NCBI RefSeq assembly: GCF_902806685.2
Contig: NC_048552.1
Span: forward strand, 8,521,662 to 8,585,661
Length of the DNA: 64,000 nt
Source: Maniola hyperantus
Lineage: Eukaryota; Arthropoda; Insecta; Lepidoptera; Nymphalidae
Direction of reading: 5' to 3'
Shown here: positions 12,701 to 24,700 of the stretch, piece by piece
Numbering within the stretch: the stretch's first letter is position 1
Layout of the letters: every line of letters starts with the position of its first letter
Program-made: the position numbers and the translations under genes
The notes under the pieces: model-generated
Told to the model about the DNA's origin: nothing
Database searches by the model: none
What the model saw: the letters and a program-made list of their open reading frames with translations, nothing else

Positions 12701-15700
12701 CATTACTGTTGACCCTTGCTCGTTAATTTGGACTCTGTTCAAGCCCTTTGTTGTGGATTTCGTCGATATGACCGAACGTACGCAGAGAACTGTTCTAAAT
12801 AGTCAGACACGTGAGTTCCTAATACGCCTTCGTAACTATTTCGATCGTGAAGCTCAAAATGGAGGGCCAATTTTACCTATAACGTCAGTGGTTGAACGCG
12901 TAGCTGATGCGCTTAATATTGGACAACGAACTGTTAGACGGATAACTAAAAAAAAATATGGCGAGACTGGCACAGAAGAAAATAAACTTCACACACCAAA
13001 AAAGAGAAAACGAGCAAAACCAGTCGTAGGCATCGATAGCTTTGATGCCGATGCTATCCGAAGACATGTTTACGGCTACTATTTACAGAAGGAGTATCCA
13101 ACAAGAAAAAAGTTGGTGCATTCACTGAAGGAAGCTGGATTATTCTTCGGTGGGGAAAGTTCTTTAACGAAGATTTTGAAGACCATTGGATTTCGATACA
13201 AAAAATGTAACAAACGCAAAATATTGATGGAAAGATTTGATATAGCGATGGCAAGGTATACTTTTTTACGGCAAGTGAAAGAAATCAAAAATTGGCAAAA
13301 TGTTGTGTTCTTGGATGAAACATGGCTTAATGCTAACCATACTGTAGGCCGTTCTTGGAACGATGACACAGCAGCATCTACTTCCAAAGTTCCTGTAGGA
13401 AAAGGATCGCGACTTATAATTTGTCACGCCGGAACCATCAACGGGTTTGTCGAAGGTTCTCTCATGGCTTTTGCGTCAAAAACCACTGGAGACTATCATG
13501 AAGACATGAATGGAGAAAAGTTTACTGAATGGTTTACCTCAATGTTGTGTAGCCTCCCTGAACCATCTATTATAATTATGGACAACGCCCCATACCACTC
13601 GATGCAAATTGACAAGCCACCTGCCCAATCCCAAAAGAAAGCTGATATCGTCGCATGGCTTCGTAAAAATGGCGTAGATGCAAACATGAATATGTTAAAA
13701 GCGGAATTAGTACGTCTTTTAAAAGAAAACAAACCAACCAAGATCCGATACGTCATTGACGAAATAGCATTAGAACATGGGCACAGAGTTATACGGTTAC
13801 CGCCTTACCATTGTGAGTATAATGCGATTGAGTTGGTGTGGGCTCAAATTAAGGGATATGCTGCAAGACACAATACAGAACCCCCATTTACCACAAAAAA
13901 AATGCTAAAATTATTAGAAGAAGCTTGTGAACATGTGACTAAAGGAGACTGGGAAAAGGTTGTGAATAGAACTGTTAAATTAATAAGGGAAGATTATGAA
14001 AGAGATGTGAAAATAGATAATATTATAGAAAACGAACATATAATTATTAATGTATGTGATGATAGCAGTGACGACAGTGAAAATAGTAGTATGGACGAAT
14101 CTGATTAATTATGGCCTTTTGTGGCACCTTTTTCGGTATCTTTTGTATTCATATGTTTCTTGTGTGCATATAAAGTATGTATATTCATTTTCGTTCAAAT
14201 ATTCAGTTCGTTCAAATAAATTAAATAAACATATACATTTTTGTTTTATTAAACCTATTTAATCAGGTACAAAAACAAAACTTAATTGTTTTTTGTTCGA
14301 GAATAAATTGACATTCCACATCACTATTGTAATGTGTCAAACCGGCCATCATAGCGTGCCGCTAGTGTAGATGTGGGATTACCTGAGCTTCAGGCGGTCA
14401 CTGGTGAGTGGGATCTGCTCCTTGCTGATGATGACCTTTGGGATGACCTTCCGTTGCACTTAACTGCACTGATTTTAATTAAGGGGTTTCGATAGCAAGA
14501 TTGTTTAGCGATAATATGTACACGTCATAGGTTAATTTTGCACTTTTTATAGGTACCTATTTTGCTTGACGGTTTGTTCAGATCACTTATTTTAGCGGAT
14601 TAATTAGCGTTTATTTATTAGTTGCGGTTTTCACTTGATTTCGCGAGTTTACACACCTTTTGAACTTTTATCGTGTTAAAACGGTAGCGGAGCGGAGCGG
14701 GTGTTATAAATTGCGTGGCACATTCGTTGTGCAAAACAGGAGCGGTTTTCAGCGTGCGTAAGCGCCAGAATGCGGAAGCGGACTGAAGGGGAATTTGAAA
14801 GGAAATGTCATTGCGTACATGTTTATGTGTGAGTTTGAATGTGCGTATGTGTGTATATAATAGATTATTTGCAAATATAATAAATGGCGTAAACAACTCC
14901 CCCGGCCTAGAGGCAAGCCTCTAAACAGAACGAAAAGCGTGATAAAATTAAAGCGTAAAAAAAAAAAAAATTAAAAATTAAAATTAATTAATAGAGTTAG
15001 TAGAATTAATAGCAGCCTATTGAGAAGGTAGAGGGCATATCCGTACTACTGGTCTGATGTAGTTTCCGGAACGCGTTCTAACTTTGACTGCTCGAACTAC
15101 ACTGTCTTTCCCTGGATAGAGTTCTTCTATAACTCCTAAAGGCCAGCAAAGGGGATGAACGTTAGAATCTTTGATAACAACAACAGCTCCAAGACCTACA
15201 GGATTGGAGGGAGTATTCCATTTCTGTCTGTGTTGTAGAGAAGTTAAATATTCTTGGCTCCAACGTTTCCAGAAAGAACAAGTGATTTTAGTTAGTAATT
15301 GATAGCGCGATAAGCGGCTGTCGGGAATATCTGATAAATCCTCGACAGGTAAATATTTTGCGGGAGTGAGATTGAGAAAATGGTTAGGCGTTAGCGCGGA
15401 AAGATCTGACGGATCAGAACTTAGAGTACATAATGGTCTACTATTTAATAAGTTTTCAATTTGAACTAGAACTGTATTCAATTCTTCATAAGTAAGGATT
15501 TGTGTCCCTATAACTTTATACAAATGAGTTTTCACACAGCGAACGTTAATTTCGCTGAGGCCGTTGAAATGAGGGCCATAAGGTGGACTATGCTTAAACT
15601 GAATACGATGTTCTGCGAGACGATTCTCTATGAAATTTTTATGAGCATTGGACTGTATGAGAGTGTAAATTTCATTTAATTTGCGTTTAGCTCCAAAAAA

Positions 15701-18700
15701 GTTAGTAGCTCCATCGCTGTAAACCAGACTTACTGGGCCTTTGCGTGCGTTTAGTCTCAGAAAAGCAGCGAGAAATAAGTCTGAACTGAGGTCTGAGACT
15801 AATTCTAGGTGTACTGCCTTGGTAGTCATGCAAGTAAATATGCAGACGTACGCTTTATGACTTTTAATACCTCGACGGCGAATGTGAGTTACGAAAAAAG
15901 GTCCCATGTAGTCCACAGCGGTGTGAACAAAGGCTTTAACTTGCGCTACTCTAAAGGCGGGCAACTCTCCCATTTGTGGAAAAGTAGATTGAGGGTTTAC
16001 GCGAAAACAAATATTGCATTTGTGTACACGTTGGCGAATCAAGTTTCTGGCTGCAATGATCCAGAACTTCTGTCTAAGTAACGCGAGTACTAACGCGGGC
16101 CCTGTATGCAAATTAGTGATATGATAATAATCAACTATTAGCTGAGTAATGCGGTCTTTAGAAGGTAATATTATTGGGTGCTTTTGCCCAAAATTTAATT
16201 GTGAGTTGCTTAAACGACCACCAACTCTGATGATGTCGTCTGTGAGAAACGGGCTAAGTTTTAACATTGATTTAGAGCAAAGTTTATTATTTTTGAGAGC
16301 GTGAATATCTTGAGAGAAATGTTTATTTTGAACATAGCGAATTACATACATTTCTGCAAAATCAAGATCTGAAACCGTAATAGAACCGTGTGATTTCAAG
16401 AGTTTAGAGAATCTTAATATGTAAACCATGGTGCGCAGTAATTTGGACCAGCTAGAAGAGCGTTCGGCCAAATTTTCAATGGGATGTTGAGCGTCAGAAA
16501 CAGAGGTTTCAACTGCTAAAACAGTAGTTTTTGATTCTTCAAGATCTTCATTGTGAGCGTTTACTTGAAAAGGCGTAATGGGCCATTTCGATATAGGATG
16601 CGTCGTCCATTGAGGAGAGTTAAACCAGAGTTTGCGTTCTAATAATTCTTTAGGCGTGATTGGACGAGATATTATGTCAGCGGGATTTTCGCATCCGTTG
16701 ACGTGAAACCAATGTTCAGAAGGTAATTTTGAATTTATTTCTGTAATTCTATTAGCGACGAATGTGTGGAATTTATATGCGGGAGAATGAATCCATGTAA
16801 GAGTTACTGTTGAGTCCGAAAAAGCGTAAATATTATTTATTTTGCAGCGTTTACTAAGAGTTTCGCGTACCAAATTGATTAAATTGGCTAATAGAAGAGA
16901 TGCGCAAAGCTCGAGGCGAGCGAGTGATGTCTTCTTAAGCGGTGCGACTCTAGATTTTGAAGCGAGTAAATGAACAGTTCCAGGCGAATGTTCATCTGGG
17001 CTCACACGTATGTATACGGTGGCTCCATAGCATTTTTCACTAGCGTCAGAAAAACCTATAAGCGTTACATGGGATTCAGAGTTCATACCAACATGGCGAG
17101 GAATTTTAATTTTTTCTAAATGCGGTAGTTCTTCACAGAATTGTTCAAATCTTTGAGCGATCGAGCTGGGTACTGGTGTATCCCAGGCGAGATTTAATTT
17201 CCAACATTCCTGGACGAGAAGTTTCATAAAAGCGGTAACTGGACCTATAAGACCAACAGGATCAAACAGGCGAGCGGTAATAGAAAGAATTAAGCGTTTT
17301 GTATAATCGCGGGGACTCTCATTAGCGTTGATTTTAAAAGTAAAAGTATCGAGTTTAGGATGCCACTGCATACCTACTATTTTCGTAACATCTTGAGCAT
17401 CTGAATCAAAATGAATTGCTTGCGGATTTTTATGAGAGCTAGGAATTTCACTGAGAAGTTTGGTGTCATTGGAGATCCATTTCGTTAAATTGAAACCACC
17501 TGCGTTGAACATATTAACCATTTCATGATAGGTTTCTTTGGCTTTCTCAAAACCATCGATTGAGTTTATGTAATCGTCCATATACATGTGATTAGTGGCT
17601 TCATTAGCTGCTAGCGGGTACCTGTCAATGCTATCTTCAGCTAGCTGACGCACTACTCTCATGGCGAGATAGGGTGAGCTAGATACTCCAAATGAGACGA
17701 CAGTGAAATTATAAGTGTCAATAGATTGATCAGTGTCAAATCTAAAAAGAATCCTTTGAAAAGAGTGCTGCTCGGGCGTTAAATTCAATTGGAAATAATG
17801 TTTTTCAATATCTGCGGTTAGTGCAATTGAGAATAATCGTAGATTAATTAAGAGTTCAAATATATTATTCTGTAAGTTAGGACCTACATATAATAAATCA
17901 TTAAGCGATTTTCCGGATGTAGTCCGACTGGAAGCGTTAAGAACGATGCGAGTTTTGGAAGTCTGCTTATCAGGGCGATAAACAGCTCTGTGCGGAATAT
18001 AATAACAATTTATATCGCGTGAAGGATTATCTACTTTTGTGAGATAACCTTTGTCAATGTATGACTGAATGGTTGCGTTATAATCTTTTCGAAGAGCGGG
18101 ATTAGCGTTTAATTTCTTCTCTAATTGAAGAAGGCGGTGTTTGGCAATCGAGTACGAGTCGCCAAGTTTAGCGGGGTCATCTTTAAAGGGTAAATGAACA
18201 GTATATCGACCTGTTTCATCGCGTGAGTAAGTATCTTTAAAGATGCGTTCACATGCCTCATCGTCTGGGCTTATGTGAATTTTATTAGGTACGTTTTCTA
18301 ATGACCAAAAGCGTTCAGTAATTTCTTCGAGCGAAAGTGCGTCTACATTACATAAAAATGTTTTTTCAGAGTTAGAGTGGTGAGTTGAGTGGCGAGGTTC
18401 ACAATCCGCTTTCCCCATGAGAATGTAACCTAGCGTGCTTTGAATTGCGACAACAGAAGAATTAGGTGAGACTACTTTGTCACATCCAATTAAAAATGGA
18501 AACAATTCGTTGCCTATCAGGCAATCGATTGGTCCAGGAGTGTGATAACTATCGTCAGCCATTGGTAATGAGTGCAAAAATTTCAAATGGGAGACATCGA
18601 TGTGAGCGTTAGGTAAGTGGTCGGTAATTGTGTCTATTACCCTAGCGGTAATAGTATAAAAACAGCGTGGATCAAAGCGAGAATAAATTTTAAAAGTTAC

Positions 18701-21700
18701 AAATCCCAGTGATGTACTTTCTGTTTGACCAATGCCTTTTACAACTGACGGAGCGAATTTAATTTTTAAATTTAAACGTTGGCAACATTCTTTTGATATA
18801 AAATTAGTCATTGAACCTGTATCTAAAAATAAGCGGATAGGGTATTGCGTATTGTTACTATATACATGCACTGTGGCGGTAGGTAAAAGTACGGTCGTAT
18901 TTTTTAAATAATTGCCCGAAGACGTGGTCACCGACAGTGCTAATTCGGTAGGACTAGTTGTTTGAGTGTGAGACGCGGGGGGCGGTGCTGTAATTTTTGT
19001 TAAATCACTAGATCTCTCGTTCTGCGGTAGCGGCGGCATCGGAGCGCTGCTATTATTCGCACCATAGCGGTTCTGTGAGTAAGAGGGGGCTGGCGACTGT
19101 GAGGTCCCAGGTTCGTACCTAGGTCTAGAAAAAGAGTTACATAAAAGGCTGTGATGTGAGCTAGATGCACAATTTCCACACCTTCCCTGGCTTTTACAGC
19201 GGAATTTTAAGTGAAAACCTAGGCAGAATTCACAAAATCTATTTTTCCTCACTATATCTAGTCTAGTTTTTGCGTCTTGGCTTTTAAAAACCTCACACTT
19301 ATAGAGCGGATGAGCGTTTTGATTTTTGCATATAATGCAAGTGCGTTGAGTATTTTGCGAATTTAAATTATAATTATTGTTGCCGACTGTACTTGTATAC
19401 GTTTGAGTTTGCGATTTAGGTTTGTAAGAAATAGGTTTTTTATTGGGAGTTTGATGAACTTGAGTGCTTCGCAAAGTTTGAATCTTTAGTTGTTCTTTTA
19501 AAAATGTATTTAAATCAGAAAAAGTAGGAATTTCAATGTGTTTATGCGTCTGTTCAAACAATGAAACAGTTTCCTTACTTAATTTCGAAAGTGCGATATG
19601 CGTTATCATAAAATCTGACAAATTCTTAATAGGTAAACGTGTCAAAGCTGCTTGCGCAGAGCAGAATTGATCAACAAAGGATTCGAGCGGTTGATTTTGT
19701 CTACAATTTAATATTGTATCAATATATTGAGCTGCCTGTACCCTCGTGTCTTGATATTTTTCTAATAATGCGTTCCATATAATAAGATAGTTTTCAGATG
19801 TAGGCGGGATTCCTGAACAGACTAAGAGCGCCTTATCAGTTAAACAACTAATCAAGTATTGAACCTTCTGTATGTCAGAGAGTCTGTTGTTATTATGAAT
19901 AAGATTCACAAAATTTTCATAAAAAATAGTCCATTTTGCAGGATTGCCATCAAAGGTTTTTAAATCTAGCGGAGGTAACTTTTTGTTTAACAAACTGTAT
20001 TGATTATCATACTGAGACAAAGTGGTGGACTCAGTCTTAATCTCATTAAACGTATATTGTATTTGACAGTATAAAGTATCAAACGCGCCAAGAGCGGAGT
20101 AGTTCGGAACATACTTAGGGTCAGAGTTCAAATAGGCTGAAATTAATTCATCTAAATTCGTAGTAAAATCTAGACGTAATTTCTCCAAAGATTGAATGCG
20201 GGACATGAAAGTCGTTCTGTGTGCGTGGTCACTCACCTTAAGTGACAAATCATAAATTTGCTGAACTGATTGAAATAAAAATTCCTTTTTCGCTTCCAAT
20301 TTAACGATTTCTACATTAGTTGATTCCTTTGTCTTAGCCATTTTGACTTTTGATATACGATAGTAAGCGTTATTTCAAGCGAATAAGGTCGATTATAATT
20401 ATGGATCAAAGAATAATTTATCGAACGGAATGCAGGTAGAATTAAAAAAACAACTTAAAACCTAAGATACTGAGAAATACATGTAAATAATTATATATAA
20501 TGCGTTAATATAATATAATGCGATGATCTGAACACAAATATGCGTAAATATACAAAATTTTTGTATATTTTTTAATAAATTCGGTACTCGATGTATGAAG
20601 CGTGATTCGATTCTTACCTATGAAATAAGTATTGGAATATATAAATAGCGTTTTCAGTGTTTTGTTGTAAGTGTTTTTTGAGGGAATATGGAAGGTTTAA
20701 AGGTCAAACGGGATAGTTAGGGAACAGATTGGATCCAGGACGATGGGAACAAAAGGATCGGATCCCGGTCGATGGAACAAAAGGATTAAATCCGGTCGAT
20801 GGAACCACAAGGATTGTGGGATTACCTGAGCTTCAGGCGGTCACTGGTGAGTGGGATCTGCTCCTTGCTGATGATGACCTTTGGGATGACCTTCCGTTGC
20901 ACTTAACTGCACTGATTTTAATTAAGGGGTTTCGATAGCAAGATTGTTTAGCGATAATATGTACACGTCATAGGTTAATTTTGCACTTTTTATAGGTACC
21001 TATTTTGCTTGACGGTTTGTTCAGATCACTTATTTTAGCGGATTAATTAGCGTTTATTTATTAGTTGCGGTTTTCACTTGATTTCGCGAGTTTACACACC
21101 TTTTGAACTTTTATCGTGTTAAAACGGTAGCGGAGCGGAGCGGGTGTTATAAATTGCGTGGCACATTCGTTGTGCAAAACAGGAGCGGTTTTCAGCGTGC
21201 GTAAGCGCCAGAATGCGGAAGCGGACTGAAGGGGAATTTGAAAGGAAATGTCATTGCGTACATGTTTATGTGTGAGTTTGAATGTGCGTATGTGTGTATA
21301 TAATAGATTATTTGCAAATATAATAAATGGCGTAAACACTAGATAAAAAAATTAAATCATACCTATAGTTAATAACGAGTGTCTCCCCCGACGCCCTGGC
21401 CCTCTTGGATGTGAGCGCAGCGAGCAGTGTTTCTTGCTTCACTCGCAAAAGGGATGATATAAGAGACACCACCTCTGGGTTGCGCACCCCCACAGCCTCG
21501 TCGTGGTGGTAGGACTTGCGTTGCGGTTGAAATTCAACATTACCTGCATAGTTGTAGTGAAAATTAATTTAATCTCTATCTCACTCGCAGATATCTATTT
21601 TGTCGAGGTGACAACGATAGATAAATAGATATTTGCAGGTGATTACTTTTTCACGAAAATAAAAATATACAAAACTTGTAATTGGTATGGAATGAGAACT

Positions 21701-24700
21701 ATTTTGTCTGATGACCAAAATTACATAAATGACCATTTTACAGAATAAAACGTAATCTACACGAAATTTTAACATTTGTTTTTTACAAATTTGATAAGTA
21801 GGTAGTCAATGTTATAATTTTAACTGAGGATGGATCTACTCTTAAAATGAGAAGAGTTAAGGCATAGTCTAGCACACTGGTCAAGTGCTGATTGTTAGAC
21901 TTCACACACCTTTAAAAACATTACAGGAAACTCTCAGGCATGCAGGTTTCCTAATGTGTTGATAGTGATATTTAATTACTTGAAACGCACATAACTCCAA
22001 AAAGTTAGAGGAGAGCCCCAAATCGAACCTTAACAGGCGAAAGTCTACTAGGCTATCATCGCTCGTTATGTAGTTAAAACATATATTGAAATTGGACTGA
22101 TTAAAAAAATTATTAATTGGTTGATTCATTTCAGATGCAGACCCACAAGAATCTGGGTTCTTGACAAAAAAAGCCAATTTAATATAATACGAAATCTCTT
22201 AGATAGTGAGTATGCCGTCACTAAATATGCAGCAATTTGATTCAGTAGATCGGTACATCATTAATCAAGTGTGCTAAATAGAGCATGTTACAACTTTCAG
22301 CTTATTCTATAGATGAACAAACAGGCTAATAAATATTCTTGACAGAGAAATAATGGAAAGTAAGAATTCTCATACAGTTTTATCTATATTATTGATTGTA
22401 TTTTAGATTTCACTGACCTTATTTTATAGAGAAATACATGACAGTTTCTATACATCTTTTCCTCTCAATATAAATGAATAATAGGTTTAATAGTTCATTA
22501 ATAAAGCATTATTAAAAACTCAAAAATCATATACCATATAGGTATGTATTTTATTTACATATTTTTTAAACAAAATAAATATCAAATATATAAACATCAA
22601 ATCAAAAAAATACTATTGGGCATCCCCAAATAAACACATTAAAACAGTAATTAAGAAGTAAAGTATAACATTATATTATTACTAAATCACTACATATTTA
22701 CATCTTTTTTCCTGATAAGGTCATTCACCTTTGAGATTGAAGAGTTTTTTTATCAGCTACACATATGACATGATTAGCAATTACTTTTTTACAATCGATA
22801 GAAAATGGATTTTAAAAAATTAATCTTATCATAGATTTGATAACTTTAGATAACAAAACTATGAAAAGGTTTTTTAAAAGATAACTATTTTAGATCATAG
22901 TTTGCTTATATTGTAGGGGTTATCTTGAAAATGAATGGATAGATATTGGCAAATTCTTTTACCATATTATATAGACTTCTAACAGTTAGTCCATGCACAT
23001 TGATAAAATAATGCTTAACATGTTGATTGAAAAGTGTATTTTTATACAACTTGAGGAAAACCTTTTTTAATATCATGTATTGCTGAACCCTTTTTGAATG
23101 GAACTTAATTAAAAAAGCGAGCATATATTATGAGCCACTTTCTTTAAATAGTGTCATATAAATAAAAGCGAACTCACCTAGAAGTAGAACAGCGGAGAGG
23201 ACAGCAAACAACCGTCGTTGCTTATCCAGCGTGAACCCAACCATATCCATGGACTGTTTTAACCGCGAAAACTCATATTGTTCATCAACACCGGGCACTA
23301 CACTACAACCTGTCTTGGACAGATAATTGTATTTGTCCACACTGAGCAAATGCAACTGCTCCTTCTCCTGCTCGGAGGCACCAGCCAGCAGATAATAGAA
23401 AACATGGTAGTTCCTCTCGTTGCGACCTTGGCTACATATTCTAGATTTTTCCAACAGGTATTTTTGAACGACAGCACCGTGCACCATGCCATTTTCCTTG
23501 TAGTTCACTTGTATAAATTTGCCGAATCTACTAGAATTGTTGTTATGCGCCGTTTTAGCATTACCAAACGCCTCTAGCACTGGTCCGGCACTTAGTATAG
23601 TCTGTTCGACACCACTTCCGTGAGATCCTTTCTGGCTTAGTGCAGTGAGATGATGGAGGAGAAAATTCGTACTCTCCGTCTTTCCTGAGCCGCTTTCGCC
23701 GCTTATTACGATGCACTGATTCGTTCGCTCCCTCAACATACAGTGGTACGCGGCATCGGCGACGGCGAAGATGTGCGGAGGAAGAGTCGACCCTATCCGC
23801 TTGTTCTGGTACAACTTCACGTACTTCGGGTTGTAGATCGGATAAAACTTGAAAGGATTGAGGGCTATCAATATAGACCCCACGTACGTATAAATGTATC
23901 CGGCGGCAAATCGGGCTCTCAGGTTATCTAGCAAGGTCTGTTCGTTCAGCTCGGGCAACTGGCACAGGTCAGGATACTCCCGGTCCTTGGGTTGGTAGAG
24001 GAACCGCTGGAAGTAATCCTTTATCAACTGTGGATCCACTGAGAAGTTTTCCATCCATGGCTCGTCGGGAATTTTTTCGCGCAGATAAAATCTGCAAGAA
24101 AATTTAACAAAACTTATTATCAACAAACTGATGGAGCAAATAATGTTTACAAGACAGATTAAAAAATTACGTTTCAGTCATTTTTAATAAATTTAATCTT
24201 GGAATCTAAGGAATCCTACTAGAATTCATGTTCAGTACAAAATTTCAGTTCGAATTTGATTGGCAGGATGGTTGTTATCACACGCGGCGGCGCGCAGGAA
24301 GAGTGACTCACGCGCACCAACAATATCCCCGACCACTCGTAATGCGGTCCCTTCATTAACTCAAGTTTATTTCAAAAGCACTCTCAGTCTCTCAAACAAT
24401 TGCAAATATCTACAACTTGATTTTTCTTATAGATGCAACCTTACAGACCTAATATTAAAAACATATTAAGGATGCAAAGTGCGAAATTACCTACCGCTAA
24501 AATTATTATTATTAGATAATTGTGCTGCATGAATCACAGCAAAAACATTATAACCATTGTCGTCTACAAATAGCTGTCCAGTGACAGGATAATTTAATGA
24601 AGCGGTTCATATCAAGACGTAAAACTACATAATAATTTGTACAAGCTATATAACATAAAACTGTTATAAACACGATATTATAATGGCCTTTGAGGTCTTA

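Larger units (their letters stand above)
12199..14362 (+). mobile_element. Intact Tc1/mariner-superfamily transposon, DD82E (Sailor-like)
   Basis: 2164-bp cut-and-paste element. Perfect 27-bp terminal inverted repeats (12199-12225 and 14336-14362, starting GCGGCACGCTATGATG) are flanked by TA on both sides (12197-12198, 14363-14364). It carries one uninterrupted transposase frame. Perfect TIRs and an intact frame suggest a recent insertion. It lies in antisense orientation inside a myosin IX intron. Confidence 0.93.
14372..21338 (-). mobile_element. Full-length BEL/Pao LTR retrotransposon
   Basis: 6967 bp on the minus strand. Two 524-bp LTRs, TG...CA ended, read as identical; one gag-pol frame; a polypurine tract next to the 3' LTR; a leader after the 5' LTR. 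Flanks gtaga / ctaga suggest a 5-bp target duplication with one mismatch. No env-like ORF. Identical LTRs imply recent integration. It lies in sense orientation in the intron after myosin exon 5. Confidence 0.96.

Noticed and set aside
14618..14896. 92-codon frame repeated at 21061-21339
   Set aside because: Identical because it lies in the two LTRs; not a separate gene.
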